Source: 2-01-FULL-45-10 sp964433975 (lineage in GTDB: Bacteria; Omnitrophota; Gorgyraeia; 2-01-FULL-45-10). From it: DNA of 33,082 nt. Of this stretch, positions 16,307-22,634 are shown piece after piece. The notes beneath the pieces are model-generated. The model saw only the letters and a program-made list of their open reading frames with translations. It did not search any database and was not told where the DNA came from. The stretch is from the NCBI GenBank assembly GCA_964433975.1, contig CAYSSS010000013.1:1-33082 (forward strand), given 5' to 3'. Each line of letters opens with the position of its first letter. Position 1 is the first letter of the stretch. The position numbers and the translations under genes are program-made.

Positions 16307-17425
16307 TTACAGAAACGCGCTCGAAACCGTATCGCAGAAGAGTATGCCTTTGCGCGTAAGACGCACCACTTGCGCGCCTAGGCCTGCCTCAAGATGCTCG
16401 ATCAGACCGTCCGTAGTAAGTTTTGGCAATACCGCCCTCTCCAGGTCCGGTAGCTCAAAGCCCGTCTTCATCTTGAACCAATCTAAATCTATGCCCTCTA
16501 TCGTCCGTATCTTGACCGCGGCCGTCTCTTTGGCCCTATTTTCGGGAGATAATCTTTCACCCGACGCGGCCGGCTGAATACCCGACCTGACTTTCTCAAT
16601 ATACTCAGGCACACCCGGCATATTCTCTCTACGCATACCATGCTCGTATGAAACCGCCGACGGGCCAAGGCCCGTATACGGGTCGTTATTCCAGTATGTG
16701 AAATTGTGTCTGCAGCAAAATCCGGGCTTGGAGAAGTTGGATATCTCATACTGCGCGAAACCCCGGTCCGCCAGATAAGAGATGGCCAGGCCGTACATAT
16801 CCGCGGATCTCTCTTCCGGCAGCGGTACGATAGATCCGTTCTTCACGCATTCGTTTATGGGGGCACCCGGTTCATAAGTGAGGCTGTAGCAGGAGATGTG
16901 CGTTACGGGTAGATCCGCAGCGACCTTAAGATCATCTCTCCACGACGTAACGGATTCATCCCATACGCCGAATATGAGGTCCAGGCCTATGTTGTCGAAA
17001 CCGGCCCTCTTCGCATTGGTGACGGCCTCTATGGCGCGCGCGCCATCGTGGATCCTGCCCAGCCTCTTTAACTTAGGATCATTAAAAGACTGGGCTCCTA
17101 TACTTATCCTGTTTACGCCCTCATCTAAAAATAGGGCCAGTTTTTCTTCGGTCAGACTTTCGGGATTGGCCTCTATGGTGAACTCGACGGATCTGCCGGA
17201 AAATCTTCGTAAGGATGGTAGTATCTTCTTTAATGATTTGAGATCAAGAGCTGTCGGGGTGCCGCCTCCTATATATATAGTGCGGAATTCACCTGCCAGA
17301 GAGTCTATCTGGCCTGCAAGCGTATCACAATAGGCAAAAGAGAGCGCCCCTTCATAAGGGGCGCTGTAAAAGCCGCAATAGCGGCATCTGTTTAAGCAGA
17401 ATGGTATATGTATATATAGTGAGAT
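16307..17425 (-). CDS. hemW: HemW-like radical SAM protein with apparent ATC start codon
   Basis: The frame is open and continuous from 17425 to 16307 (372 residues), the normal HemW length, although the first ordinary start codon lies only at 16846. The N-terminal part reads ISLYIHIPFCLNRCRYCGFY, with the radical SAM cluster motif C-x3-C-x2-C. It continues through YIGGGTPT, EANPESLT and ISIGAQSFNDPKLKRLGR, all HemW/HemN landmarks, to RHNFTYWNNDPYTGLGPSAVSY. HemW proteins are heme chaperones rather than true coproporphyrinogen dehydrogenases. An in-frame TAG lies seven codons before the conserved start, and no ATG, GTG or TTG occurs between. The codon where homologues have Met is ATC (17423-17425). 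Either a non-AUG start is used or one base is wrong. It begins one base after the upstream stop. Confidence 0.88.
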   Translation of the reverse strand: MSLYIHIPFCLNRCRYCGFYSAPYEGALSFAYCDTLAGQIDSLAGEFRTIYIGGGTPTALDLKSLKKILPSLRRFSGRSVEFTIEANPESLTEEKLALFLDEGVNRISIGAQSFNDPKLKRLGRIHDGARAIEAVTNAKRAGFDNIGLDLIFGVWDESVTSWRDDLKVAADLPVTHISCYSLTYEPGAPINECVKNGSIVPLPEERSADMYGLAISYLADRGFAQYEISNFSKPGFCCRHNFTYWNNDPYTGLGPSAVSYEHGMRRENMPGVPEYIEKVRSGIQPAASGERLSPENRAKETAAVKIRTIEGIDLDWFKMKTGFELPDLERAVLPKLTTDGLIEHLEAGLGAQVVRLTRKGILFCDTVSSAFL

Positions 17426-17426
17426 G

Positions 17427-17975
17427 TTAGTAGGTGCCTACTTTTCTTACATTACCGGACTTGAAATTTGAGCCTCCAGTCTTCTGCTTCACCGGAGCCG
17501 GCGAGGTTTCTTTCTTCTCGCTCTGTTTTACAGTGATCTTGCCCAGCCCGACCTCTTTTGACCTCGTCTCCATCATATCGAGATTATCCTTCAGGACCAT
17601 CATGCCCTGCCTGATATCAATAACGGTCGACGAATAATCTTTTTGCCATCCCTGGAGGTCCTTCTTCAACTCCTCGAGCTTCAACATAAGGTCTTTTCTC
17701 TCCTCTTCGCTTAAATTTACGGTGTTCTGTATCGCCTTGATGCTGTCGTTGTAACTCTTTATCTGGTAGCTCACGTCGTCCATGGTCGATTTAAAATTGT
17801 CGAGTTTGGCCTCGAGCCCTTCCATCTTGCTCTTTCCGGACATGCTCTGCTCTTCAAGGTAGTCCATCTTATCCTTGTATTCTTTATAAAAGGCGAAGCT
17901 CGCGACTATGCTGCCCGCGACCAATACGAAAAGCACTCCTATGAGCGCGATAAATATTATCTCCTTCTTCATCAT
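17427..17975 (-). CDS. Membrane-anchored coiled-coil protein of unknown function
   Basis: This 182-residue protein is not assigned to a family. A basic MMKKE start is followed by one hydrophobic segment (about residues 6-28, IIFIALIGVLFVLVAGSIVA). Then comes a long heptad-rich, charged region (about 32-140) with LEAKLDNFKSTMDDVSYQI and LSEEERKDLMLKLEELKKDL, and a basic Gly/Ser/Thr-rich tail (KQKTGGSNFKSGNVRKV). The topology suggests an inner-membrane anchor with a periplasmic coiled coil. GGAGGAATAG precedes the start. It lies directly upstream of hemW, with one base between its stop and the hemW reading frame, but this proximity alone says nothing about function. Confidence 0.75.
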   Translation of the reverse strand: MMKKEIIFIALIGVLFVLVAGSIVASFAFYKEYKDKMDYLEEQSMSGKSKMEGLEAKLDNFKSTMDDVSYQIKSYNDSIKAIQNTVNLSEEERKDLMLKLEELKKDLQGWQKDYSSTVIDIRQGMMVLKDNLDMMETRSKEVGLGKITVKQSEKKETSPAPVKQKTGGSNFKSGNVRKVGTY

Positions 17976-18000
17976 CTATTCCTCCAGATATGCCGGTTTA

Positions 18001-18024
18001 CCTGCCGCCAGTTGGATAGACAGG
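18001..18024. repeat. Short imperfect palindrome
   Basis: CCTGCC and GACAGG flank a near-palindromic core CCAGTTGG. Short palindromes of this look are common as dispersed repeats in genomes of uncultured bacteria. A T run follows on the plus strand only, whereas all genes are on the minus strand, so it is not called a terminator. It sits 5' of the coiled-coil gene. Confidence 0.45.
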
Positions 18025-18066
18025 CTTTTTATGTTTCCTAACAATATAACACTTAATAAGAATTAG

Positions 18067-18342
18067 TCAATTATTATCTGGCGATCTGGCGATCTTCTTG
18101 CCGCCGCTCTTTATCAAGATCAGTTTCCTGCTCCTGGGCCAACTCTTGATCTCGGCCTCCCGTCTCAGCGCCTCGGACCTGCCCGAACGGCTTTCGTCGT
18201 GAATCAGGATTACAGGCGTCCTTCCCCGCGTGTATCTGGCGCCTCTCTTGGCATTATGTTCGTTCATACGGCGCCTGATATCCGTCGTGACTCCGGTATA
18301 TAGCGAACCGTCGGAGCACTTGGCCATATAAACATGCCACAT
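18067..18342 (-). CDS. GIY-YIG domain protein (YhbQ/YazA-like)
   Basis: This 91-residue single-domain protein of the UvrC N-terminal-like GIY-YIG superfamily opens with HVYMAKCSDGSLYTGVTTD, the diverged GIY...YIG motif. It then has the conserved Arg-rich helix RRRMNEHNAKRGARYTRGR and the acidic metal-ligand helix EALRREAEIKSW. Family members are small putative endonucleases, whose cellular role is poorly defined. The tail is Lys/Arg-rich, consistent with nucleic-acid binding. It begins 34 nt after the 3' end of tRNA-Arg, on the same strand, so both may be made from one transcript. Confidence 0.9.
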   Translation of the reverse strand: MWHVYMAKCSDGSLYTGVTTDIRRRMNEHNAKRGARYTRGRTPVILIHDESRSGRSEALRREAEIKSWPRSRKLILIKSGGKKIARSPDNN

Positions 18343-18376
18343 ACAAAGCTTTCTCTTTTTTTTACGCGTCTAACCG

Positions 18377-18452
18377 TGGCGCGCCCGGGCAGAATTGAAC
18401 TGCCACAACTGGCTTCGGAGGCCAGTGCCCTATCCATTTAGGCCACGGGCGC
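18377..18452 (-). tRNA. tRNA-Arg (anticodon CCG), CCA encoded
   Basis: The minus strand folds into a full cloverleaf. It has a 7-bp acceptor stem GCGCCCG/CGGGCGC, D stem GCCT/GGGC, and anticodon stem CTGGC/GCCAG with loop CTCCGAA (anticodon CCG, reading CGG). The T stem is GGCAG/CTGCC with loop TTCAATT, followed by discriminator G and an encoded CCA. The 73-nt body plus CCA is standard. Its 5' 23 nt overlap the 3' end of the upstream PAP2 gene on the same strand. Confidence 0.95.
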
Positions 18453-18957
18453 CTGATTTTGTCAGAAAATAACCTATCGCTATGCCTAGGCCCGCGCCGG
18501 CTAAAACATCCGACGGGTAATGGACCCCCATATAGACTCTCGAGACAGCCACGGCGGCCGCTAAAGAATAAAATACCGCCGCGTATCTTTTAAAATACGC
18601 CGTTAATACCGACGCGGCCATAAATGCGGTGGCGGCGTGGTTCGAAGGGAAAGACATGCTCTTCGCCTTTTCCAGTAAAAATACCCCGTCAAGCACCAGA
18701 GAAGGTCGGGGCCTCGCTACCAGTACTTTAAGCCCCGACACAAGATAAAAACTTACGGTAAGGCCCGCGAGCAGTATCAGTCCCAGAAGCTTGAGCTCTC
18801 TTTTTTTTGAGAATAGAAGAATGAAAGATACGGTGAAGAGGATCGGGCCGCTGCCTATATCGCTTATCATCGGCATTACGAAATTAAGGAACGGGTTACT
18901 TAAGTCATGGTTAAAAAAGAAGAAGACAGCTCTGTCCGCGCACTGCAGCATGATCAC
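18430..18957 (-). CDS. PAP2-family membrane phosphatase
   Basis: This 175-residue integral membrane protein has about five to six hydrophobic segments and the three-part PAP2 active site: K77-x6-RP (KVLVARPRP), PSNH at 104-107, and SR139-140 with H146 and D150 (SRVYMGVHYPSD). Related enzymes dephosphorylate undecaprenyl pyrophosphate, phosphatidylglycerol phosphate or lipid A-type substrates at the membrane; the substrate here is open. The last codons (ARGLNG, then TAG) are encoded by the acceptor stem and D arm of the tRNA-Arg gene. The conserved domain ends before the overlap, so function should survive. It starts six nt after the stop of the MFS exporter gene. Confidence 0.92.
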   Translation of the reverse strand: MIMLQCADRAVFFFFNHDLSNPFLNFVMPMISDIGSGPILFTVSFILLFSKKRELKLLGLILLAGLTVSFYLVSGLKVLVARPRPSLVLDGVFLLEKAKSMSFPSNHAATAFMAASVLTAYFKRYAAVFYSLAAAVAVSRVYMGVHYPSDVLAGAGLGIAIGYFLTKSGARGLNG

Positions 18958-18963
18958 CCTCCT

Positions 18964-20175
18964 TTATAAGTTTTTATTGCGCAAAAAAAACGATCCGGCC
19001 ACGCACAGCAAGCCGCTGGCCATGAGCGCGTTCGGGGCGCCGAACCTGTTAGCGAGGGCCCCTGCTATTATACATCCGAAAGGGACCATTCCCATAAAAG
19101 CTACCATGAACAGGCTCATGACGCGGCCGCGCTTATCGTCGTGTACTACCGCCTGTATTATGGTGTTATTGGCCGCCATCTGCACCATCATGCCAAAGCC
19201 TATGAATAAGAGTATCACTACGGATAGCCACAGGACCCTGGAGAATGAAAAGGCTATCAGGCCCACACCGAAAATGTTCGTATTTATAAAGACCGCGCGG
19301 TTCAGCCCTTTTATGTCTTTGCGGGATGCCAGAAAGAACGCGCCCATCAGAGCGCCCAACCCGGTTGAGCCCATGAGAAAACCGAGAGTATTGGCGTCTC
19401 CGCGTAATATGGTCTTCGCGAAGACGGGCATAAGGACCACATAGGACATGCCCATCATGCTTACCAGCCCGGTCAAGAGCAGAATCGACCTTATTAATTT
19501 ATCGTTGAAAGCATAGCTGATGCCCTCTTTCAAGCCGTGTATTATATGTTTTTCCTGACGGACTGTCGCTCGACGCGTAATATGCATGCCCAAAAGCGCC
19601 GCGATGACCGCTATATAGCTCAGGCCGTTCACGAGAAAACAGATCCCTTCTCCAAAAAGGGCCACTACTATGCCAGCTATGGAGGGGCCTATAAGCCTGG
19701 CGGCGTTGAAGACTAGCGAGTTGAGCGCTATGGCGTTTCCCAGATCCTCTTTTTCGTGGACCATATCAACGATGAAAGCGTGTCTCGCCGGAGAATCGAA
19801 AGCGACCGCTATTCCCAAAAATATGGTAAGCGCCAGTATGTGCCAGACCTGTACGGTCCCGGTCATTATCAGCGCCGCAAGTATCAGGGCCTGTATCATC
19901 TCCAGCGCCTGGGTCACTATGAGCATACGGTGCTTGCTCATCCTGTCCGCAAGCACGCCCGCGAAAGGAGTGAAGATGAATGTCGGGATGCTTCCCAAGA
20001 ACCCCACAAAGCCGAGCATGAAGGGAGAGTTGGTAAGTCTGTATATAAGCCAGCCTATAGCCAGCTGCTGCATCCATGTCCCGGTCAGGGATATGCCCTG
20101 GCCTATAAAGAAGAGGCGGTAATTCTTATACTTAAGCGCCCTGAACATGTGCTTAAAATTAGTTGATAAATTCAT
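18964..20175 (-). CDS. MFS exporter (DHA3/EntS-like)
   Basis: This 403-residue protein has about 12 transmembrane segments and the MFS_3 pattern. The N-terminal signature is ALKYKNYRLFFIGQGISLTG, TWMQQLAIGWLIYRLT follows, and the loop 2-3 motif A variant is GVLADRMSKHRML. The motif C-like region in TM5 contains ARLIGPSIAGIVVALFG. EntS-like members export siderophores or small metabolites by proton antiport; the substrate here is unknown. The first 17 nt overlap the end of the NYN gene, and the PAP2 gene follows closely, so it is mid-operon. A second, unrelated MFS exporter lies at 22635-24080. Confidence 0.92.
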   Translation of the reverse strand: MNLSTNFKHMFRALKYKNYRLFFIGQGISLTGTWMQQLAIGWLIYRLTNSPFMLGFVGFLGSIPTFIFTPFAGVLADRMSKHRMLIVTQALEMIQALILAALIMTGTVQVWHILALTIFLGIAVAFDSPARHAFIVDMVHEKEDLGNAIALNSLVFNAARLIGPSIAGIVVALFGEGICFLVNGLSYIAVIAALLGMHITRRATVRQEKHIIHGLKEGISYAFNDKLIRSILLLTGLVSMMGMSYVVLMPVFAKTILRGDANTLGFLMGSTGLGALMGAFFLASRKDIKGLNRAVFINTNIFGVGLIAFSFSRVLWLSVVILLFIGFGMMVQMAANNTIIQAVVHDDKRGRVMSLFMVAFMGMVPFGCIIAGALANRFGAPNALMASGLLCVAGSFFLRNKNL

Positions 20176-20587
20176 AGAATTTTTTTACCGATATGACGGT
20201 GGCGCCGGCTGCCCTGGAGGAATTCCCCACGCGGTTGTCGTCGGATACCACGATGACATGGAACTTTCCGGATTTCTCCTGAGCCAGGCGTATTATCGAT
20301 CTATCACCCTGGCCGGTCCCTGAAAATACCTGGTTGGGCTTATTGACCCTTCGACTCCGCTCAGGGTCAATCCCGAGCGATGCCGAGGGATTGAAGGAGA
20401 GGCCCCTGTATTCGTCTCTCCCATCGAATACGACATAAACTTCGGCTATCCCCCCGTGGCGGCGCTGGTACTCCCTGGCAAGCTCCGTTATGCCGTTACG
20501 TGCGTCCTCGAGGCTATCGTCCAAAAGATCGTCGAGTTCGGGGATCTTATGTATGGCATTATACCCGTCTACTATAAGAACTTTCAT
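20159..20587 (-). CDS. NYN-domain (YacP-like) RNase with in-frame palindromic insertion
   Basis: This 142-residue PIN-like NYN protein has the family acidic sites MKVLIVDGYNAIH, VVFDGRDEY and VVSDDNRVGNSSRAAGATV. YacP/Rae1 homologues are endoribonucleases acting on mRNA, at the ribosome in Bacillus. Between VVFDGRDEYRG and the conserved GDRSIIRLAQE segment lies SFNPSASLGIDPERSRRVNK. It is encoded by two overlapping palindromes (20343-20393), 51 nt long and in frame. I infer that a dispersed repeat inserted into a surface loop without breaking the gene. The ATG overlaps the radical SAM stop (ATGA). It ends in VISVKKFYEFIN, close to the end of the NYN core, so it lacks the longer tail of some homologues. 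Confidence 0.88.
   Translation of the reverse strand: MKVLIVDGYNAIHKIPELDDLLDDSLEDARNGITELAREYQRRHGGIAEVYVVFDGRDEYRGLSFNPSASLGIDPERSRRVNKPNQVFSGTGQGDRSIIRLAQEKSGKFHVIVVSDDNRVGNSSRAAGATVISVKKFYEFIN
20343..20393. repeat. Twin palindromes inside the NYN coding sequence
   Basis: TTGACCCT/AGGGTCAA (20343-20350, 20363-20370) and CAATCCC/GGGATTG (20368-20374, 20387-20393) are perfect arms sharing the bases CAA. The segment is 51 nt, exactly 17 codons. Its core resembles the dispersed repeat seen in many bacterial genomes whose translation contains DPERSRRV. Confidence 0.85.
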
Positions 20588-21861
20588 CCCGCCGCTCCTC
20601 TTCCCATCCCTCTCATCAAAGGAGAGGCGGGATTAAAATACCCCATCCTGATCTTTGGAAAATCTTTCTTTAAAGACTCGATAGCCTCTTTCACGCCAAA
20701 CATATCTTCTCTCCTTATCGATATATTCAATTCCTGAAAATATCTCAAAGGATCGTAATTCAAATTACGCCATTGTATCATATCTATGCGGGTCTTCTCC
20801 ACGAGCTTCTTGAAGGCCGCGACCTCATCTCTGGAATCGGTGAACCCCGGCATGGTCAGATAGTTCAGCGAGACGAACCCGCCCCTCTTTTTGGCCTCTG
20901 CGATAGACCTCATCACATCTTTGAAAGAATAATCTCTTGGCCAGTAATATTTGGTGTAATATTTTTCACGCGCGCTATTTAAGCTTACGCGGATGGAGTC
21001 GAGGCCTGAATCGAATAGCCTCGCTATGGCCCGGGGCGAGCTCGCGTTGGTATTCATATTTATAACGCCCTTTGAAGAACATCTCCTGATAGATCGTACG
21101 GCCTTTTCTATAACATCTGCTGAAAGCAGCGGTTCGCCCTCGCATCCCTGGCCAAAGCTTACTATGGGCTGCCTGACATTATCGATATGGTAGAGGGCTA
21201 TCTGCGCTATCTCTCCGGGCGTGGGGACAAACTTTATCCTGGGTTGAGTTGCCGGGCATCTCTTCTTTGGCTGGTACGAGATACATCCCGCGCATCGGGC
21301 ATTGCACGCGGGAGACGTCGGAAGCGGGGCCTCATATCTGTTCAGGAATAGATTCCTGGCGTTTGGGCAACCGTAGGATAGAGCGCATCTTTCGAGATGC
21401 CGGAGGAGCCTGTTCTTCGGGAAGATCTTATTCAGCCTTGCGGCACCGCGCTTTACGAGCTTGATATCCATGAAACGCGAATCATGGCAAAGAGACCTGT
21501 CGACGCGGACCGCCGCGGCGTAGATATCGTTGTTATGGACCGAGCACGCCGCATAAGCAAAGAGAGGCAGATGCCTGGGCCTGCCGATCTCCTTATAGGC
21601 GCTATTATATGTAACGGTATATCCCGGAGGCAAAAACGCGGCTACGGAAAAAATATTTTTATCATGAACGAAAGACTGCATGGCAGGGTCATAAGCAACA
21701 GCCGCCCTGCCTGGCAAATGGAAGATCTCGCTTCCAGAAGGTAACTTTATCAGGTCGCGGGCCTTTAAGACAAAGAATGATCCTGCCTTCATCCCAACTG
21801 CCTCAAACCGAGGCATTTCAAATACCTTCCCACGGCAATCCGAAGCTAACAATTTGGCCAC
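20584..21861 (-). CDS. Radical SAM protein of unknown function
   Basis: This is a radical SAM enzyme of about 425 residues. The cluster motif is SPACNARCAGCISYQ (C-x3-C-x2-C), followed by SFGQGCEGEPLL, INMNTNASSP and LDSIRVSLNSA, all typical of the SPASM-like/AstB-type fold. An N-terminal domain of about 150 residues (LLASDCRGKVFEMPRFEAVGMKAG...) precedes it. The reading frame is open up to 22018-22020, but that part lies inside the structured repeat, so I place the start at GTG 21859-21861 behind AAGAGGT. The last 16 or so residues (ASPLMRGMGRGAAG) are encoded by a palindromic repeat and may have replaced the native C-terminus. Substrate unknown; Cys-rich patches around the cluster hint at extra Fe-S sites. 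Confidence 0.8.
   Translation of the reverse strand: MAKLLASDCRGKVFEMPRFEAVGMKAGSFFVLKARDLIKLPSGSEIFHLPGRAAVAYDPAMQSFVHDKNIFSVAAFLPPGYTVTYNSAYKEIGRPRHLPLFAYAACSVHNNDIYAAAVRVDRSLCHDSRFMDIKLVKRGAARLNKIFPKNRLLRHLERCALSYGCPNARNLFLNRYEAPLPTSPACNARCAGCISYQPKKRCPATQPRIKFVPTPGEIAQIALYHIDNVRQPIVSFGQGCEGEPLLSADVIEKAVRSIRRCSSKGVINMNTNASSPRAIARLFDSGLDSIRVSLNSAREKYYTKYYWPRDYSFKDVMRSIAEAKKRGGFVSLNYLTMPGFTDSRDEVAAFKKLVEKTRIDMIQWRNLNYDPLRYFQELNISIRREDMFGVKEAIESLKKDFPKIRMGYFNPASPLMRGMGRGAAG
20586..20633. repeat. Palindromic repeat at the radical SAM/NYN gene junction
   Basis: ATCCCGCC (20586-20593) pairs with GGCGGGAT (20626-20633), enclosing further CTC/GAG complementarity. The element covers the last codons of the radical SAM gene and touches the ATGA overlap with the NYN gene. 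Confidence 0.7.
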
Positions 21862-21894
21862 AGTACCTCTTAGATTAATTTTATAGCTTCTTAC

Positions 21895-22081
21895 AATAGG
21901 CGGAACTTGCAGTGGATACGCCTGAAGCGGCGTCAAAAATTTTGACACCCTATGGCGATACAGTAAAAATTTTAAACTCCTGAAAGAAGTTAAAATTTTG
22001 TCAAAATTTTTACCGAGCAAATTTGGATGCCTAATCCAAATTTGCGTCCGCGGAAGGCGGTCACCGCAAGTTACGCCTATT
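21895..22081. repeat. Structured multi-hairpin repeat, copy B
   Basis: This 187-nt element shares its fold with copy A at 112-300. Termini pair 21895-21902 with 22074-22081 and 21904-21910 with 22066-22072. The A/T stems are 21935-21946 with 22000-22011 (12 bp) and 21966-21975 with 21990-21999 (10 bp). Between them is a 19-nt bulge, and the inner loop is 14 nt, as in copy A. The third hairpin is 22017-22028 with 22034-22045, loop GCCTA. Stem sequences differ from copy A with matching changes on both arms. A further small hairpin, TTCGC-GGAA-GCGAA, follows at 22080-22092. It fills the gap between the adenosyltransferase and radical SAM genes. Confidence 0.88.
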
Positions 22082-22101
22082 CGCGGAAGCGAAAAAATTC
22101 A

Positions 22102-22620
22102 TCACTTCTTTTCATTAGATCTGGCCAGAAGATAGAGCAGGTCGGACAGGCGATTCAAGTATATCAGTATACTGGGATTACCCAGCGCGCCTCTATTAAT
22201 GAGCGTAACGCTCCTGCGCTCCGCGCGCCGCGTTATGGCGCGCGCCATATCTAGGGCGCTCGAGGCGGTTCCCTTACCCGGGATACAGAACGACCTAAGC
22301 CTGGTCGCGCGCCTGCCTTCAAGAGACTCTATCTCTCTCTCGAGTGCGCATATTGAGTCTTTGCCTATTCTCTTCTTTATCTTATACGAGCCCGCGGCGG
22401 TCGTCGCCACTTCGGTACAGAGGAGAGAGAGCTCCTTCTGTATCGCATGGACTATCCTCTTCGTTCTTTTATCTTCAGTGGCATTCTTGGCCATACCCAG
22501 ACATGAAGATGCTTCGTCGAGCGCGCCGCATATCTCCACGCGCATATCGTCCTTCTTCACCCTCTTGCCGCAATACAACGAAGTCTTGCCCCCGTCACCC
22601 GTCTTCGTAACTATGCTCAT
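22102..22620 (-). CDS. Cob(I)alamin adenosyltransferase (PduO-type)
   Basis: This 172-residue enzyme transfers the adenosyl group of ATP to cob(I)alamin, making adenosylcobalamin. It has the N-terminal ATP-binding motif TKTGDGGKTSLYCGKRVKK, the ICGALDEASSCLG helix, the ALDMARAITRRAERR helix with conserved Arg residues, and the C-terminal YLNRLSDLLYLLAR motif. Length and motifs fit PduO/MMAB rather than CobA or EutT. It follows the DHA2 exporter by 14 nt and is the last gene of the GH3 operon, before structured repeat copy B. Its presence implies at least one B12-coenzyme-dependent enzyme in the cell. None is recognisable in this window, so a direct link to the operon's product is uncertain. 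Confidence 0.94.
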   Translation of the reverse strand: MSIVTKTGDGGKTSLYCGKRVKKDDMRVEICGALDEASSCLGMAKNATEDKRTKRIVHAIQKELSLLCTEVATTAAGSYKIKKRIGKDSICALEREIESLEGRRATRLRSFCIPGKGTASSALDMARAITRRAERRSVTLINRGALGNPSILIYLNRLSDLLYLLARSNEKK

Positions 22621-22634
22621 AGCGTTAAACCTTT

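Noticed and set aside
16307..16846. Truncated C-terminal HemW fragment as a separate gene
   Set aside because: The reading frame continues without a stop to 17425 and encodes the full radical SAM N-terminus.
18001..18030. Intrinsic terminator (hairpin followed by T run)
   Set aside because: The T run follows on the plus strand, where no gene exists, and the stem has a mismatch; on the minus strand there is no U tract.
18377..18452. tRNA-Arg as an integration site for a mobile island
   Set aside because: No integrase, no direct repeat of the tRNA 3' end and no shift in gene content or strand around it.
21895..22081. Cobalamin riboswitch near the cob(I)alamin adenosyltransferase
   Set aside because: The structured element lies downstream of that gene, lacks a B12-box-like sequence, and a second copy occurs next to an unrelated macro-Nudix gene.
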